This document shows positions 8,282 through 16,201 of a stretch of DNA of 64,000 bases, piece after piece (within the stretch, counting starts at the first letter, position 1; each line of letters starts with the position of its first letter). The stretch comes from Actinomarinicola tropica (GTDB lineage Bacteria > Actinomycetota > Acidimicrobiia > Acidimicrobiales > SKKL01), in contig NZ_CP045851.1 of NCBI RefSeq assembly GCF_009650215.1, forward strand, positions 3,189,001 through 3,253,000, in the 5' to 3' direction. A model generated the notes under the pieces. That model worked only from the letters and a program-made list of their open reading frames with translations, did no database searches and was not told the DNA's origin. A program made the position numbers and the translations under genes.

Positions 8282-9331
8282 GTGTCACAGCGCGTCACCC
8301 TGCAGACGCTGGCCGATCGCCTCGGCGTCTCCCGCACGACGGTCTCGAACGCCTGGTCCCGTCCCGACCAGCTGTCGACCGAGGTCCGCGAGCGGATCCT
8401 CGCCCTCGCCGACGAGCTCGGCTACCCCGGCCCCGACCCCGCGGCGCGGGGCCTCCGGCGCGGTCGCGCCGACGCCATCGGGCTCCTGCTGACCGAGACC
8501 CTCGAGTACGCGTTCGGCGACCCCCACGCCCACGAGCTCCTGCGGGGGGTCGCCGCCGCGATCGAGGAGGCCGACATCGGGCTCCTCGTCGTGCCCCTCC
8601 CGCCCCAGCGGCTGGTCGGCGACGCCCTGCGGAGCGCGGTGATCGACGGGTGCCTCGTGTACTCGATGCCCGAGGACCACCCGGCGCTCGACGTCCTCGT
8701 ACGGCGGGGCATCCCACTGGTGACGATCGACGGGCCGCGGCTGCCGGGCGTGCCGTTCGTCGGCATCGACGACCGGGGCGCGTCGCGGGAGCTGGCCGAG
8801 CTGGTCGTCTCCTACGGGCACCGGCACGTGCTGGTCCTGTCGATCCGCACGATCGACGACCTCTACGACGGACCCATCGACCGTGAGCGCCTGTCGCGCA
8901 GCGTCTACCTGAACTCCCGCGAGCGCATCGCCGGGACCTTCGAGGCCACCGACGCCGCCGGCGTGCCCCGCGACGGCATCGTGCTGCACGAGGTGAGCCG
9001 CAACCACCGCAGCGCCGCCCAGGAGGTCGTCGCACGTGCGCTCGCCGCCGACCGACCACCCACCGCGATCATCGCCCTGTCCGACGAGCTCGCCGCCGGC
9101 GCCCTCGACGCCGCGACGGCCGCCGGCCGGGTGCCCGGCGGCGACATCACCATCGTCGGCTTCGACGACCAGGAGAGCGCCGCGCACCTGAACCTCACGA
9201 CCGTGCGCCAGTCCGCCTACGACAAGGGGTACCGGGCGGCGGCCCAGCTCGTCGGCGGAGGCCCGAGCGGCGACATCGTCCTCCCCCACGAGCTCGTGCG
9301 CCGAGGATCCGTCGGGCCGGTCCCGTCCTGA
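8282..9331 (+). CDS. LacI family transcriptional regulator
   Basis: The 349-residue product has the LacI helix-turn-helix at its N-terminus (VTLQTLADRLGVSRTTVSNAWS, residues about 5-26) and a periplasmic-binding-protein-like sensor domain after residue 55, ending with the family pattern ITIVGFDDQESA and LTTVRQ. It is an average length for the family. I chose the GTG at 8282, preceded by GGAGG, over the in-frame GTG at 8252, which lies almost against the second operator and lacks a ribosome binding site. The effector is unknown. Twin palindromes upstream suggest autoregulation and control of the divergent small gene. Confidence 0.88.
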   Translation: MSQRVTLQTLADRLGVSRTTVSNAWSRPDQLSTEVRERILALADELGYPGPDPAARGLRRGRADAIGLLLTETLEYAFGDPHAHELLRGVAAAIEEADIGLLVVPLPPQRLVGDALRSAVIDGCLVYSMPEDHPALDVLVRRGIPLVTIDGPRLPGVPFVGIDDRGASRELAELVVSYGHRHVLVLSIRTIDDLYDGPIDRERLSRSVYLNSRERIAGTFEATDAAGVPRDGIVLHEVSRNHRSAAQEVVARALAADRPPTAIIALSDELAAGALDAATAAGRVPGGDITIVGFDDQESAAHLNLTTVRQSAYDKGYRAAAQLVGGGPSGDIVLPHELVRRGSVGPVPS

Positions 9332-9362
9332 CCCCCCTGTTGCGGTGAAGCTCCTATAGATG

Positions 9363-10577
9363 TCAAGCGGCGTTCTGGGTGAGCCAGGTGGCGGCTCGGG
9401 TGGCGAGGTCGTTGTTGAAGTCGAGACCTCGTTCGAGGCGTGAGAGCCGGATGGGGGCGATGTCGAGGGTGTTGGCGAGGGCGGTGAGGGTGATGCCGGC
9501 TTGGAGGCGTCGTTGGCGGATGTCGTGTCCGGTGGGGACCGCTGGCGGTCGGGTGACGACGTTGAAGATCTCGCGGGCGACGTAGCGCTTGAGGCAGCGC
9601 ATGATCTCGAGGCGGGTCTTGCCCTCGGCGGTGCGGCGGGCGACGTAGGCGCGTGTCGGTGCGTGGTGGCGCATGCGGACCAGGACGATGGTGTAGAGGG
9701 CGTTGTTCGCTCGCCGGTCGCCGCCGGGGTTGAGCCGGTGGCGGGTGGTCTTGCCGCTCGATGCGGGGATGGGGCAGGCGGCGCAGAGCTTGGCGAACGC
9801 GGCTTCGCTGCTGATCCGTTCGGGGTTGTCGCCGAGGGCGGCGAGGAGCTGGGCGGCGACGTGGGGGCCGACGCCGAAGGTTCCGGCGAGCGCCGGGGCG
9901 GCTTGGCCGGTGAGGGTGTTCATGCGGGCTTCGAGGTCGTTGATCTGCTGGTCGAGGAACGTGATCTTGCGGGCGAGGGTCTTGAGCGCGAACCGGACCT
10001 GGGCCTCGACGATGTCGTCGTGGTCGCGGAAGCGGCGGGCGAGCTCGAGCTGTCGGGAGAAGGAGAGCCCGGCGAGGTGTTCTCGCAGGTCGGCGGGGGC
10101 GGTGACGAGCAGAGCCTTGAACTGGTTGATCGCCCGGGTGCGGTCGCGGGTGGCGCCGTGGCAGACGATCTCGAGCGCCCGGATCGCTTCAACGGGCCCG
10201 TCCCCGGACTTCGGCGTGCCAGTGGCCCGGCCCGAGAGCACCGCCCGAGCGGCGGCCTGGGCGTCGATGGGGTCGGATTTGCCTTCCTGCCGGCGGGTCT
10301 TGCGGTCGGGCCGGTCGACCTCGATCACCCCGACGCCGGCGGCGGTCAGGTGCCGGGACAGTCCCGCACCCCAGGATCCGGTCGACTCGACCCCGACCGC
10401 GTCAACCTCGCCGTGGCCGGCCAACCAGGCGGGCAACGCCGCGTAACCGGCCCGCTCGGCGGGGAAGGACTCGACGCCGAGGCATCGGCCCGTCGCGCTG
10501 TCGAGAACGGCAGCGACATGGACATCGCCGTGGGTGTCGACCCCACCGGTGACACGGCGGGCTGGGGCTGTCATCAT
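9363..10577 (-). CDS. IS110 family transposase with C-terminal HTH domain
   Basis: The recombinase of 404 residues has the N-terminal RuvC-like DEDD domain (GGVDTHGDVHVAAV, VESTGSWG, and KSDPIDAQAAARA) and the C-terminal transposase_20 domain with FGVGPHVAAQLLAALGDN and PIPASSGKTTRHR, whose Ser is the expected nucleophile. A Cro/C1-type helix-turn-helix follows at the very end (RRLQAGITLTALANTLDI then RLSRLERG, about residues 350-400). I start at the ATG at 10577; a longer in-frame start at 10646 would run into the noncoding region. All catalytic motifs are present, so it looks functional. Confidence 0.92.
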   Translation of the reverse strand: MMTAPARRVTGGVDTHGDVHVAAVLDSATGRCLGVESFPAERAGYAALPAWLAGHGEVDAVGVESTGSWGAGLSRHLTAAGVGVIEVDRPDRKTRRQEGKSDPIDAQAAARAVLSGRATGTPKSGDGPVEAIRALEIVCHGATRDRTRAINQFKALLVTAPADLREHLAGLSFSRQLELARRFRDHDDIVEAQVRFALKTLARKITFLDQQINDLEARMNTLTGQAAPALAGTFGVGPHVAAQLLAALGDNPERISSEAAFAKLCAACPIPASSGKTTRHRLNPGGDRRANNALYTIVLVRMRHHAPTRAYVARRTAEGKTRLEIMRCLKRYVAREIFNVVTRPPAVPTGHDIRQRRLQAGITLTALANTLDIAPIRLSRLERGLDFNNDLATRAATWLTQNAA

Positions 10578-10694
10578 CGTCTTCGATCCCTTCGGTTCGG
10601 TCACACGAGGCGGAGGGATCACCGACCGGGAGGACAAGACAGTCACGAGTCTGCGCGAACAGGCTCCTATGAGGTCACTCCGAACGGCCGAGAA

Positions 10695-10800
10695 TCCCGA
10701 GGTGGTGGTCCCGCCAGGACAGGCCGACGCTTCATCACAAGGACACGACGGTCAGTCACACACCAGGGTCAGACCCGAACAGCGGGGCCACCACCGGGGA
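10695..10800 (-). ncRNA. candidate bridge RNA region of the IS110 element
   Basis: About 120 bases upstream of the transposase start, GGTGGTGGTCCCGC at 10701-10714 pairs with GCGGGGCCACCACC at 10782-10795 with a single mismatch, and TCCC/GGGA extends the stem outside a small bulge. The arms enclose 67 bases. IS110 elements are known to transcribe a structured bridge RNA from this side of the gene. The region further down to 10578 may belong to it too: it contains ATAGGAGC (minus strand), repeated at the opposite end of the element. The RNA itself is inferred. Confidence 0.35.
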
Positions 10801-10870
10801 GTCTCCTCCACGCCGTTCCGGACCGGCAGAACGATCATGACTGTCACACCCCGGGCGTACGATCCGCGAC

Positions 10871-11857
10871 GTGACCAGCACCAGCGCCACGACGGCGGCC
10901 CGCGGGGACAGGGCCGAGCTCGAGCGCGAGATCGAGTCCCACCGCCGCGAGCTCACCGGCTACTGCTACCGCATGCTCGGCTCCAGCTTCGAGGCCGAGG
11001 ACGCCGTGCAGGAGGTCATGGTCCGCGCCTGGCGATCGCTCGACTCCTGGGAGGGCCGCTCCTCGCTGCGGTCCTGGCTCTACCGCATCGCCCACAACGT
11101 CTGCATCGACATGCTGCGGGGACCTCAGCGCCGCGCCCGTCCGGTCGATCTCGGCCCGCCGGGCCGCGCCGACGCCGAGCTCGCCCCGCCGACGCCGGAG
11201 TCGGAGTGGATCACCCCGATGCGCGACGACCGCATCCTCCCACCCGACGGCGACCCCGCCGACCTCGCCGCGGCCCGGGACTCCGTCCGCCTGGCGTTCG
11301 TCGCCGCGCTGCAGCACCTCCCGCCCCGCCAGCGAGCCGTGCTCATCCTGCGCGAGGTGCTCCGCTGGCAGGCGACGGAGGTCGCCGAGCTGCTCGACAC
11401 GACGGTCGCCTCGGTCAACAGCGCGCTGCAGCGGGCGCGCGCCACCCTCGCCGAGGCCGACGTCGAGGCCGCGCCGGCGCTCGACGACGACCACGAGGCG
11501 CTCCTCGCCCAGTACGTCGACGCCTTCGAGCGCTACGACGTCGGGTCGCTCGTCTCCCTGCTCCGCGACGACGTGCGGTTCTCCATGCCCCCTTTCCCGC
11601 TGTGGATCCAGGGACCGGACGAGGTGGCCACGTTCCTCATGGGCCACGGCATCGGCTGCAAGGGGTCGCGCACCATCGTCACCACGCCGGCCAACGGCTG
11701 CCCCGTCGTCGCGGCGTACAAGCCCGACCCCGACGGCGGCTTCACGCCGTGGGCGCTGCACCTCCTCGAGATCTCAGGGGGACGGATCGCGTCGTGGACC
11801 AACTTCGTCGGCCCCGAGCACTTCGCGGCCTTCGGTCTGCCGCCGCGGCTCGACTGA
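10871..11857 (+). CDS. ECF sigma factor with SnoaL-like C-terminal domain (SigG/TIGR02960 type)
   Basis: The 328-residue protein has sigma region 2 (LTGYCYRMLGSSFEAEDAVQ, residues about 28-47, then RAWRSL and SWLYRIAHNVCID) and region 4 (HLPPRQRAVLILREVL and ATEVAELLDTTVASVNSAL). After residue 205 a SnoaL-like domain follows (YVDAFERYDVGSLVSLLRDDV), which in such sigma factors replaces a separate anti-sigma factor. Length and order fit the SigG group. The GTG at 10871 has no ribosome binding site; TGTCACA, a known -35 motif for some ECF factors, lies about 25 bases upstream, so self-regulation is possible. The 3' end overlaps the opposite gene by 84 bases. Confidence 0.88.
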   Translation: MTSTSATTAARGDRAELEREIESHRRELTGYCYRMLGSSFEAEDAVQEVMVRAWRSLDSWEGRSSLRSWLYRIAHNVCIDMLRGPQRRARPVDLGPPGRADAELAPPTPESEWITPMRDDRILPPDGDPADLAAARDSVRLAFVAALQHLPPRQRAVLILREVLRWQATEVAELLDTTVASVNSALQRARATLAEADVEAAPALDDDHEALLAQYVDAFERYDVGSLVSLLRDDVRFSMPPFPLWIQGPDEVATFLMGHGIGCKGSRTIVTTPANGCPVVAAYKPDPDGGFTPWALHLLEISGGRIASWTNFVGPEHFAAFGLPPRLD

Positions 11858-12151
11858 CGGGTCGGACAGGAGCACCTCGTCGAGTCCGCTGAGCTCGATC
11901 ACCCGCCGCAAGGTCGGGCAGGGTTCGGCGTAGCCGACGCCGATCCCGAGCCGGGCGGCGGCGAGCTGCAGCCGCGCCATGCGATCGAGCAGGTCGAGGT
12001 CCGGACGCAGGCTGTGGAGGCGGGCGACGACGACGCGCCGCCTCCCGTCGTCGGCGACGACGGTGATGCGCGCCCCCGGCGGCAGTGGCAGTCCCATGCG
12101 GTGCTGACCGGGCGACCGGCGGGGACTCATCGGTGGCGGCCGACCCTGCAT
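11774..12151 (-). CDS. small STAS-like protein
   Basis: The 125-residue product resembles actinobacterial STAS-fold proteins: VVVARLHSLRPDLDLLDRMARLQLAAARLG followed by a segment with LRRVIELSGLDEVL and a charged tail RRQTEGREVLGADEV that matches the usual family ending. It may be an anti-anti-sigma-like or small-molecule-sensing partner, but it lacks an obvious phospho-Ser site. The last 84 bases overlap the end of the convergent sigma factor gene; the conserved tail suggests the overlap is real. Start sites at 12151, 12130 or 12097 are all possible. Confidence 0.6.
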   Translation of the reverse strand: MQGRPPPMSPRRSPGQHRMGLPLPPGARITVVADDGRRRVVVARLHSLRPDLDLLDRMARLQLAAARLGIGVGYAEPCPTLRRVIELSGLDEVLLSDPSVEPRRQTEGREVLGADEVGPRRDPSP

Positions 12152-12187
12152 CGATGAGTCGGATCGGCCCCGGCCGTCGGCACCCCC

Positions 12188-12715
12188 ATGGACACGACCA
12201 CGTCACCCACCCCCGAGACGCGCCTCGACCCCCGCTTCAGCTCCCCCGGTGCGGCGCCGCGCGACTGGCAGGAGGCGCTCGGCATCATCCTCGACGCCGG
12301 CGTGAGCTGGCTGTCGACGGTGCGTGCCGACGGACGCCCGCACGTCACCCCGCTGATCGCTGTCTGGCACGACGCCGCGCTGCACTTCTGCACCGGCACC
12401 GAGGAGCAGAAGCGCCGCAACCTCGACCACGAGCCCCGCTGCGTGCTGACGACTGGCTGCAACCGGTTCGACGAGGGGCTCGACGTCGTCGTCGAGGGCA
12501 CCGCCGAGCGGGTGGTCGACGACGTCGTGCTGCACGTCCTGGCCGACGCCTGGGTCGCCCAACACGGTGAGCACTGGCGGTTCGCCGTCCGAGACGGGTC
12601 GTTCTGGAACGACGTCGGCGGCGAGGCCCACGTGTTCCGCGTCCGCCCCACGACCGCCTTCGGCTTCGGCAAGGGCGAGCCGTTCTCGATGACCCGCTGG
12701 CGCTTCGACGCCTGA
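12188..12715 (+). CDS. pyridoxamine 5'-phosphate oxidase family protein
   Basis: The 175-residue split-barrel protein begins its conserved part with GVSWLSTVRADGRPHVTPLIAVWHD, followed by FCTGTEEQKRRNLDHEPRCVLTTG, the flavin/F420-binding pattern of PPOX-type proteins. The late FRVRPTTAFGFGKG and TRWRF segments are also typical of the actinobacterial group. It probably binds FMN or F420 and reduces a small molecule; the substrate is unknown. It is divergent from the STAS-like gene and starts with ATG, with little ribosome binding site. Confidence 0.88.
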   Translation: MDTTTSPTPETRLDPRFSSPGAAPRDWQEALGIILDAGVSWLSTVRADGRPHVTPLIAVWHDAALHFCTGTEEQKRRNLDHEPRCVLTTGCNRFDEGLDVVVEGTAERVVDDVVLHVLADAWVAQHGEHWRFAVRDGSFWNDVGGEAHVFRVRPTTAFGFGKGEPFSMTRWRFDA

Positions 12716-12864
12716 CCGAGCCGGCGCGAGGTCCCGCCGATGTCGTGCTCCGGGTCCCACCAGGTCGGGACCTTCGGCCCCTGATCCGACCCCGTCGCAT
12801 CCGTAGTTTCACCTTCAAGAGATGCAACAGCGGGTCAACGGGACCCGAACACGAGGAGCCCACC

Positions 12865-13515
12865 ATGGCGATGACCGACACCCCGACCACCACCAGCAGC
12901 GACGCACCGGTCCTCACCTTCAAGCGCCGCACGATCGACAGCTTCCTCATCAGCCTCGGCGTCGTGGCGACGGTGGTCCTCGTCGTCGCCGGTGCGCTCC
13001 TCAACTGGGGCGCCAGCTTCTCCGACGACTACGTCTACGACGAGCTGTCGTCGCAGAACATCACCTTCCCGCCGGCCGAGGCGCTCGAGGCCGAGGGCCG
13101 CGACGACCTGATGAAGTTCGCCGGCGTCCAGGTCACCACCGGCGAGCACGCCGAGGCCTACGCCAGCTACATCGACGGCCACCTCCAGGAGACGGCCGGC
13201 GGCATGACCTACGCCGAGCTCGGCACGCCCGAGCGTGCGGCCCGTGGCGCCCTCGAGACCGCCATCGCCGACGGCGCCGACGACGCCACCATCGCCGACC
13301 TCCAGGCCGAGCTGGACGAGGTCTCCGGCCAGCGCAACACCCTCTTCAAGGGCGAGACCCTGCGTGGCCTGCTGCTCTCGGCCTTCGCCTGGAGCACGGT
13401 CGGCCAGATCGCCGGCTACGCCGCCCTCGGTGCCTTCATCGCCGCCGGTGTGATGGCCGTCCTGGTCGTCCTCGGCCTGCGGCACCATCACAAGGTCGTG
13501 GTGATGGAGAGCTGA
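12865..13515 (+). CDS. membrane protein of unknown function, two TM segments
   Basis: The ATG at 12865 follows GAGGAG. The 216-residue product has an N-terminal membrane helix (residues 32-50), an extracytoplasmic region of about 120 residues with coiled-coil character (AIADGADDATIADLQAELDE), and a second helix near 180-203. It ends in a His-containing cytoplasmic tail RHHHK. The family is not one I can name; similar architecture occurs in actinobacterial proteins of unknown role. TAGTTT at 12804-12809 could be its -10 box. A hairpin 50 bases after the stop ends the transcript. Confidence 0.7.
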   Translation: MAMTDTPTTTSSDAPVLTFKRRTIDSFLISLGVVATVVLVVAGALLNWGASFSDDYVYDELSSQNITFPPAEALEAEGRDDLMKFAGVQVTTGEHAEAYASYIDGHLQETAGGMTYAELGTPERAARGALETAIADGADDATIADLQAELDEVSGQRNTLFKGETLRGLLLSAFAWSTVGQIAGYAALGAFIAAGVMAVLVVLGLRHHHKVVVMES

Positions 13516-13565
13516 GACCCGCCCCTCTGCGGGGCAGCTGGGTCGGCTCCTCCCGCTGACCCGCA

Positions 13566-13596
13566 CGAGGCAGCCACCTCCACGGTGGCTGCCTCG
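13566..13596. terminator. bidirectional hairpin terminator
   Basis: CGAGGCAGCCACC pairs perfectly with GGTGGCTGCCTCG across a five-base loop. It lies between two convergent genes and can serve both. Confidence 0.8.
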
Positions 13597-13609
13597 CTCG
13601 CGTCCGGGG

Positions 13610-14098
13610 CTAGACCTCGACGATGCGGTGGGAGACCACTCGACCGCCCTCGAGGTCGAGCAGGCCGTAGGTGTGGCGCGGCTGTCGGCGGCGCTCGGTC
13701 GGGCTCCCGGGGTTGAAGAGCAGCTGGCCGTCGACGCCCTCCCCGGCGAAGGGGATGTGGCTGTGCCCGTAGACGACGACGTCGGCGTCGGGGAAGCGGC
13801 GCCGCATGCGTGCCGGGCGGCCGGCGGTCGGCCCCGAGTCGTGGATCATCCCGAGCGCGACGCCGCCGAGCTCGAGGTCGAGCACCTCCGGCAGCTCCCC
13901 GTGCAGCGACGTGTCGTTGTTGCCCAGCACCGCGTGGACCGGCGCTCGGTCGGCGAGGGCGTCGAGCAGGTCGCGGGTCACGACGTCGCCGGCGTGGAGG
14001 ATGACGTCGGCCTCGGCCGCCGCGCCCCACACGGCCTCGGGGAGGTCGCGGCCCAGACCCGGCCGCATGTGGGTGTCGGAGATCACCAGGACGCGCAT
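13610..14098 (-). CDS. YfcE/MJ0936-type metallophosphoesterase
   Basis: The 162-residue protein contains the full set of calcineurin-like metal-binding motifs: ISDTHMRPG near residue 6, HAGDVV near 35, LGNND near 59, a His in MIHDSGP near 85 and GHSHIPF near 111. Its size and order match the YfcE/MJ0936 family of small bacterial phosphodiesterases, which use Mn or similar ions. The natural substrate is unknown. It starts at the ATG at 14098 and lies downstream of a repeat array that separates it from the monooxygenase gene. Confidence 0.9.
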   Translation of the reverse strand: MRVLVISDTHMRPGLGRDLPEAVWGAAAEADVILHAGDVVTRDLLDALADRAPVHAVLGNNDTSLHGELPEVLDLELGGVALGMIHDSGPTAGRPARMRRRFPDADVVVYGHSHIPFAGEGVDGQLLFNPGSPTERRRQPRHTYGLLDLEGGRVVSHRIVEV

Positions 14099-14154
14099 CG
14101 CACCCAGTCTGCCGGCGCGCCACCGTCACCGGGTTGCTCCGCCGTGCTCGCCCG

Positions 14155-14268
14155 TTCTCGGTACGCGCGCCTCTCGGTACCCACGCGTTCTCGGTACGCA
14201 CGCCTTCTCGGTACGCACGGTTCTTGGTACGCATCGCGACACCAGCCGTCGCGATCCGTACCGAGAAC
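14155..14268. repeat. five-copy 16-17 bp repeat array ending in a hairpin
   Basis: The nonamer TCTCGGTAC starts at 14156, 14172, 14189 and 14206, with TCTTGGTAC at 14222, so the period is 16-17 bases. An inverted copy, GTACCGAGA, occurs at 14258-14266. The last direct copy and the inverted copy form the outer stem of a hairpin (14220-14268) whose inner stem is ATCGCGAC with GTCGCGAT. No open reading frame makes sense here. It lies between the end of the monooxygenase gene and the start of the phosphoesterase gene, both on the minus strand. Confidence 0.8.
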
Positions 14269-14303
14269 CGCAAACGCCCGCGGTCAGGGGACGGGCACGG
14301 CGA

Positions 14304-16097
14304 TCAGTCGAACGTCAGGCCCTTGAACCGGCCGCTGGTGCGCCAGTCGTCGAGGTAGGCGAAGTAGGCCATCGCGCCGTGCGGGTAGCCGACGTTGTCC
14401 CGGGCGTGCGGCGGCGGCTCCTGGCCCTCGTTGTTGTAGTAACCCGGCGTGCAGTCGGGTGAGCCGATGACGCCACGCCCCGGGCCGGTGCGCAGCAGCT
14501 CGATCCACGCCTGCTCCGCCTCCTCGGTGACCTCCACGCGAGACGCCCCCGTGTCGAGTGCGTGCCGCACGATCGCCGCGATCGTCGTGCCGGACTCGGT
14601 GAGGTTGTGCGGCACGTTGGAGATGAGGTTCGCCCCCTGCGTGGGCTGGACGATGAACAGGTTGGGGAACCCGTGGACGTGGATGCCGTGGAGCGTCCGC
14701 ATGCCGTTCGCCCAGTACTCCGACAGGCGCACGCCGTCGCGCCCGACCGGGTCGTACCCGGCCCGCTCGGTGTACGCAGAGCCCACCTCGAAGCCCGAGG
14801 CGTAGATGAGGCAGTCGAGCTCGTGCTCCACCTCACCGACGACGACGCCGCGTTCGGTGATCCGATCGACGCCCCGCCCATCGGTGTCGACCAGGCGGAC
14901 GTTCGGGCGGTTGAACGCCTGGAGGTACTCGTCGTGGAAGCACGGCCGCTTGCAGAGCTGCCGATACCAGGCCTTCAGCTTCTGGGCGGTGGCGGGGTCC
15001 TCGACCACGGCGTCGACGCGCGCCCGGATCTCCTCCATCTTCTCGAAGTCGGCGTCCTCGAGCGCCGCCATCATCCCCTCGGCGGTCATCTCCTCCGGCG
15101 GGAGGGAGAGGACGCGCGACCGCATGCGGCGGGCGAGGTCGGTCCAGCCGTCCTGGACCAGATCCTCGTCGGCCATGGCCCCGGTCTGGTTGGCGGTGAA
15201 GTTCTCGAGCCAGCGCTTCTGCCAGCCGGGGGTCGCGATCTCGGCGAACCAGTCGGGGTCGATCGGGTGGTTGGCGCGGACGTCGACCGACGACGGGGTC
15301 CTCTGGAACACGACGAGCTCGGCGGCCGAGCGGGCCAGGTGGGGCACGCACTGCACCGACGTCGCGCCGGTGCCGATGATCCCGACCCTCTTGTCGGCCA
15401 GACCGTCCATCAGGTCCCCGTCGGGCGACCCGCCCGTGTAGTCGTAGTCCCACCGGCTGGTGTGGAACGAGTGACCACGGAAGTCCTCGATGCCGGGGAT
15501 GCCGGGAAGCTTCGGGACGTGAAGCGGTCCGGTGCCCATGGCGAGGAACGTCGCCGTGAACTCGTCGCCCTGGTTCGTGCGCACCAGCCACGCGCACCGG
15601 TCGTCGTGCCACTCGAGCGCGGTGACCTCGGTGTGGAACAGCGCGTGGTCGTAGAGGTCGTAGTGCCGGGCGATGCGCTGGCAGTGCTCGAGGATCTCCG
15701 GCGCGTGGGCGTACTTCTCCGACGGCATGTGGCCGGTCTCCTCGAGGAGCGGCATGTAGACCATCGAGGCCGTGTCGCACTGGGCGCCTGGGTAGCGGTT
15801 CCAATACCAGGTGCCGCCGACGTCGCCGCCCTTCTCGACGAGGCGCACGTCGTCGATGCCCGCCTCGCGCAGCCGAGCGCCGGTGACGAGTCCGGCGAAC
15901 CCGGCGCCGATGAACGCCACCGTGACGTGGTCGTGCACCGGTTCCCGCTCGACGAAGGGCGTGTAGGGGTCCTCGGCGTAGTGGGACAGCTGGCCCTCGA
16001 GCCGCAGGTACTGGGCGTTGCCGTCGGCCCGTAGGCGCTTGTCCCGCTCCTCGGCGTACCGCCGCTTCAGCGCGTCCTTGTCGATCGCGGTGGTCAC
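14304..16097 (-). CDS. flavin-containing Baeyer-Villiger monooxygenase
   Basis: The 597-residue enzyme inserts oxygen next to a ketone using FAD and NADPH. It has a first Rossmann motif GAGFAG (residues 64-69), the Baeyer-Villiger fingerprint F-x-G-x3-H-x3-W at 206-216 (F206, G208, H212, W216), and a second nucleotide site IIGTGATS near 240-247. An N-terminal extension of about 55 residues before the FAD site and the overall length fit the cyclohexanone/phenylacetone group. The GTG at 16097 follows GGGGGAG, which rules out a longer upstream reading. The ketone used is not readable. Confidence 0.92.
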   Translation of the reverse strand: MTTAIDKDALKRRYAEERDKRLRADGNAQYLRLEGQLSHYAEDPYTPFVEREPVHDHVTVAFIGAGFAGLVTGARLREAGIDDVRLVEKGGDVGGTWYWNRYPGAQCDTASMVYMPLLEETGHMPSEKYAHAPEILEHCQRIARHYDLYDHALFHTEVTALEWHDDRCAWLVRTNQGDEFTATFLAMGTGPLHVPKLPGIPGIEDFRGHSFHTSRWDYDYTGGSPDGDLMDGLADKRVGIIGTGATSVQCVPHLARSAAELVVFQRTPSSVDVRANHPIDPDWFAEIATPGWQKRWLENFTANQTGAMADEDLVQDGWTDLARRMRSRVLSLPPEEMTAEGMMAALEDADFEKMEEIRARVDAVVEDPATAQKLKAWYRQLCKRPCFHDEYLQAFNRPNVRLVDTDGRGVDRITERGVVVGEVEHELDCLIYASGFEVGSAYTERAGYDPVGRDGVRLSEYWANGMRTLHGIHVHGFPNLFIVQPTQGANLISNVPHNLTESGTTIAAIVRHALDTGASRVEVTEEAEQAWIELLRTGPGRGVIGSPDCTPGYYNNEGQEPPPHARDNVGYPHGAMAYFAYLDDWRTSGRFKGLTFD

Positions 16098-16201
16098 CGT
16101 CGCTCCCCCGTCCTGCGTCCCCCGTCGCCCCGTGGCGACCGCCCCATCATGCCCGGCGGGATCTGCGAGCGCCGATCGCGTACGCCTGCGAGCCTGGCCC
16201 G

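Larger units (their letters stand above)
9350..10800 (-). mobile_element. IS110-family insertion sequence
   Basis: The element holds one transposase gene and a noncoding stretch upstream of it, the usual IS110 plan. IS110 elements lack terminal inverted repeats and long target duplications, so the limits are approximate: the left edge is placed at GCTCCTAT just after the lacI-type gene, and the right edge just beyond a long imperfect hairpin at 10695-10800. It sits between the LacI-type gene and the sigma factor gene and does not visibly break either one. Confidence 0.6.

Noticed and set aside
9350-10670. GCTCCTAT direct copies as true ends of the IS110 element
   Set aside because: That would leave only about 90 bases before the transposase, too short for a bridge RNA. 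The ends remain open, and the pair may instead reflect a guide match.
14155-14268. CRISPR array
   Set aside because: The spaces between copies are only 7-8 bases and conserved in sequence, so they are not spacers.
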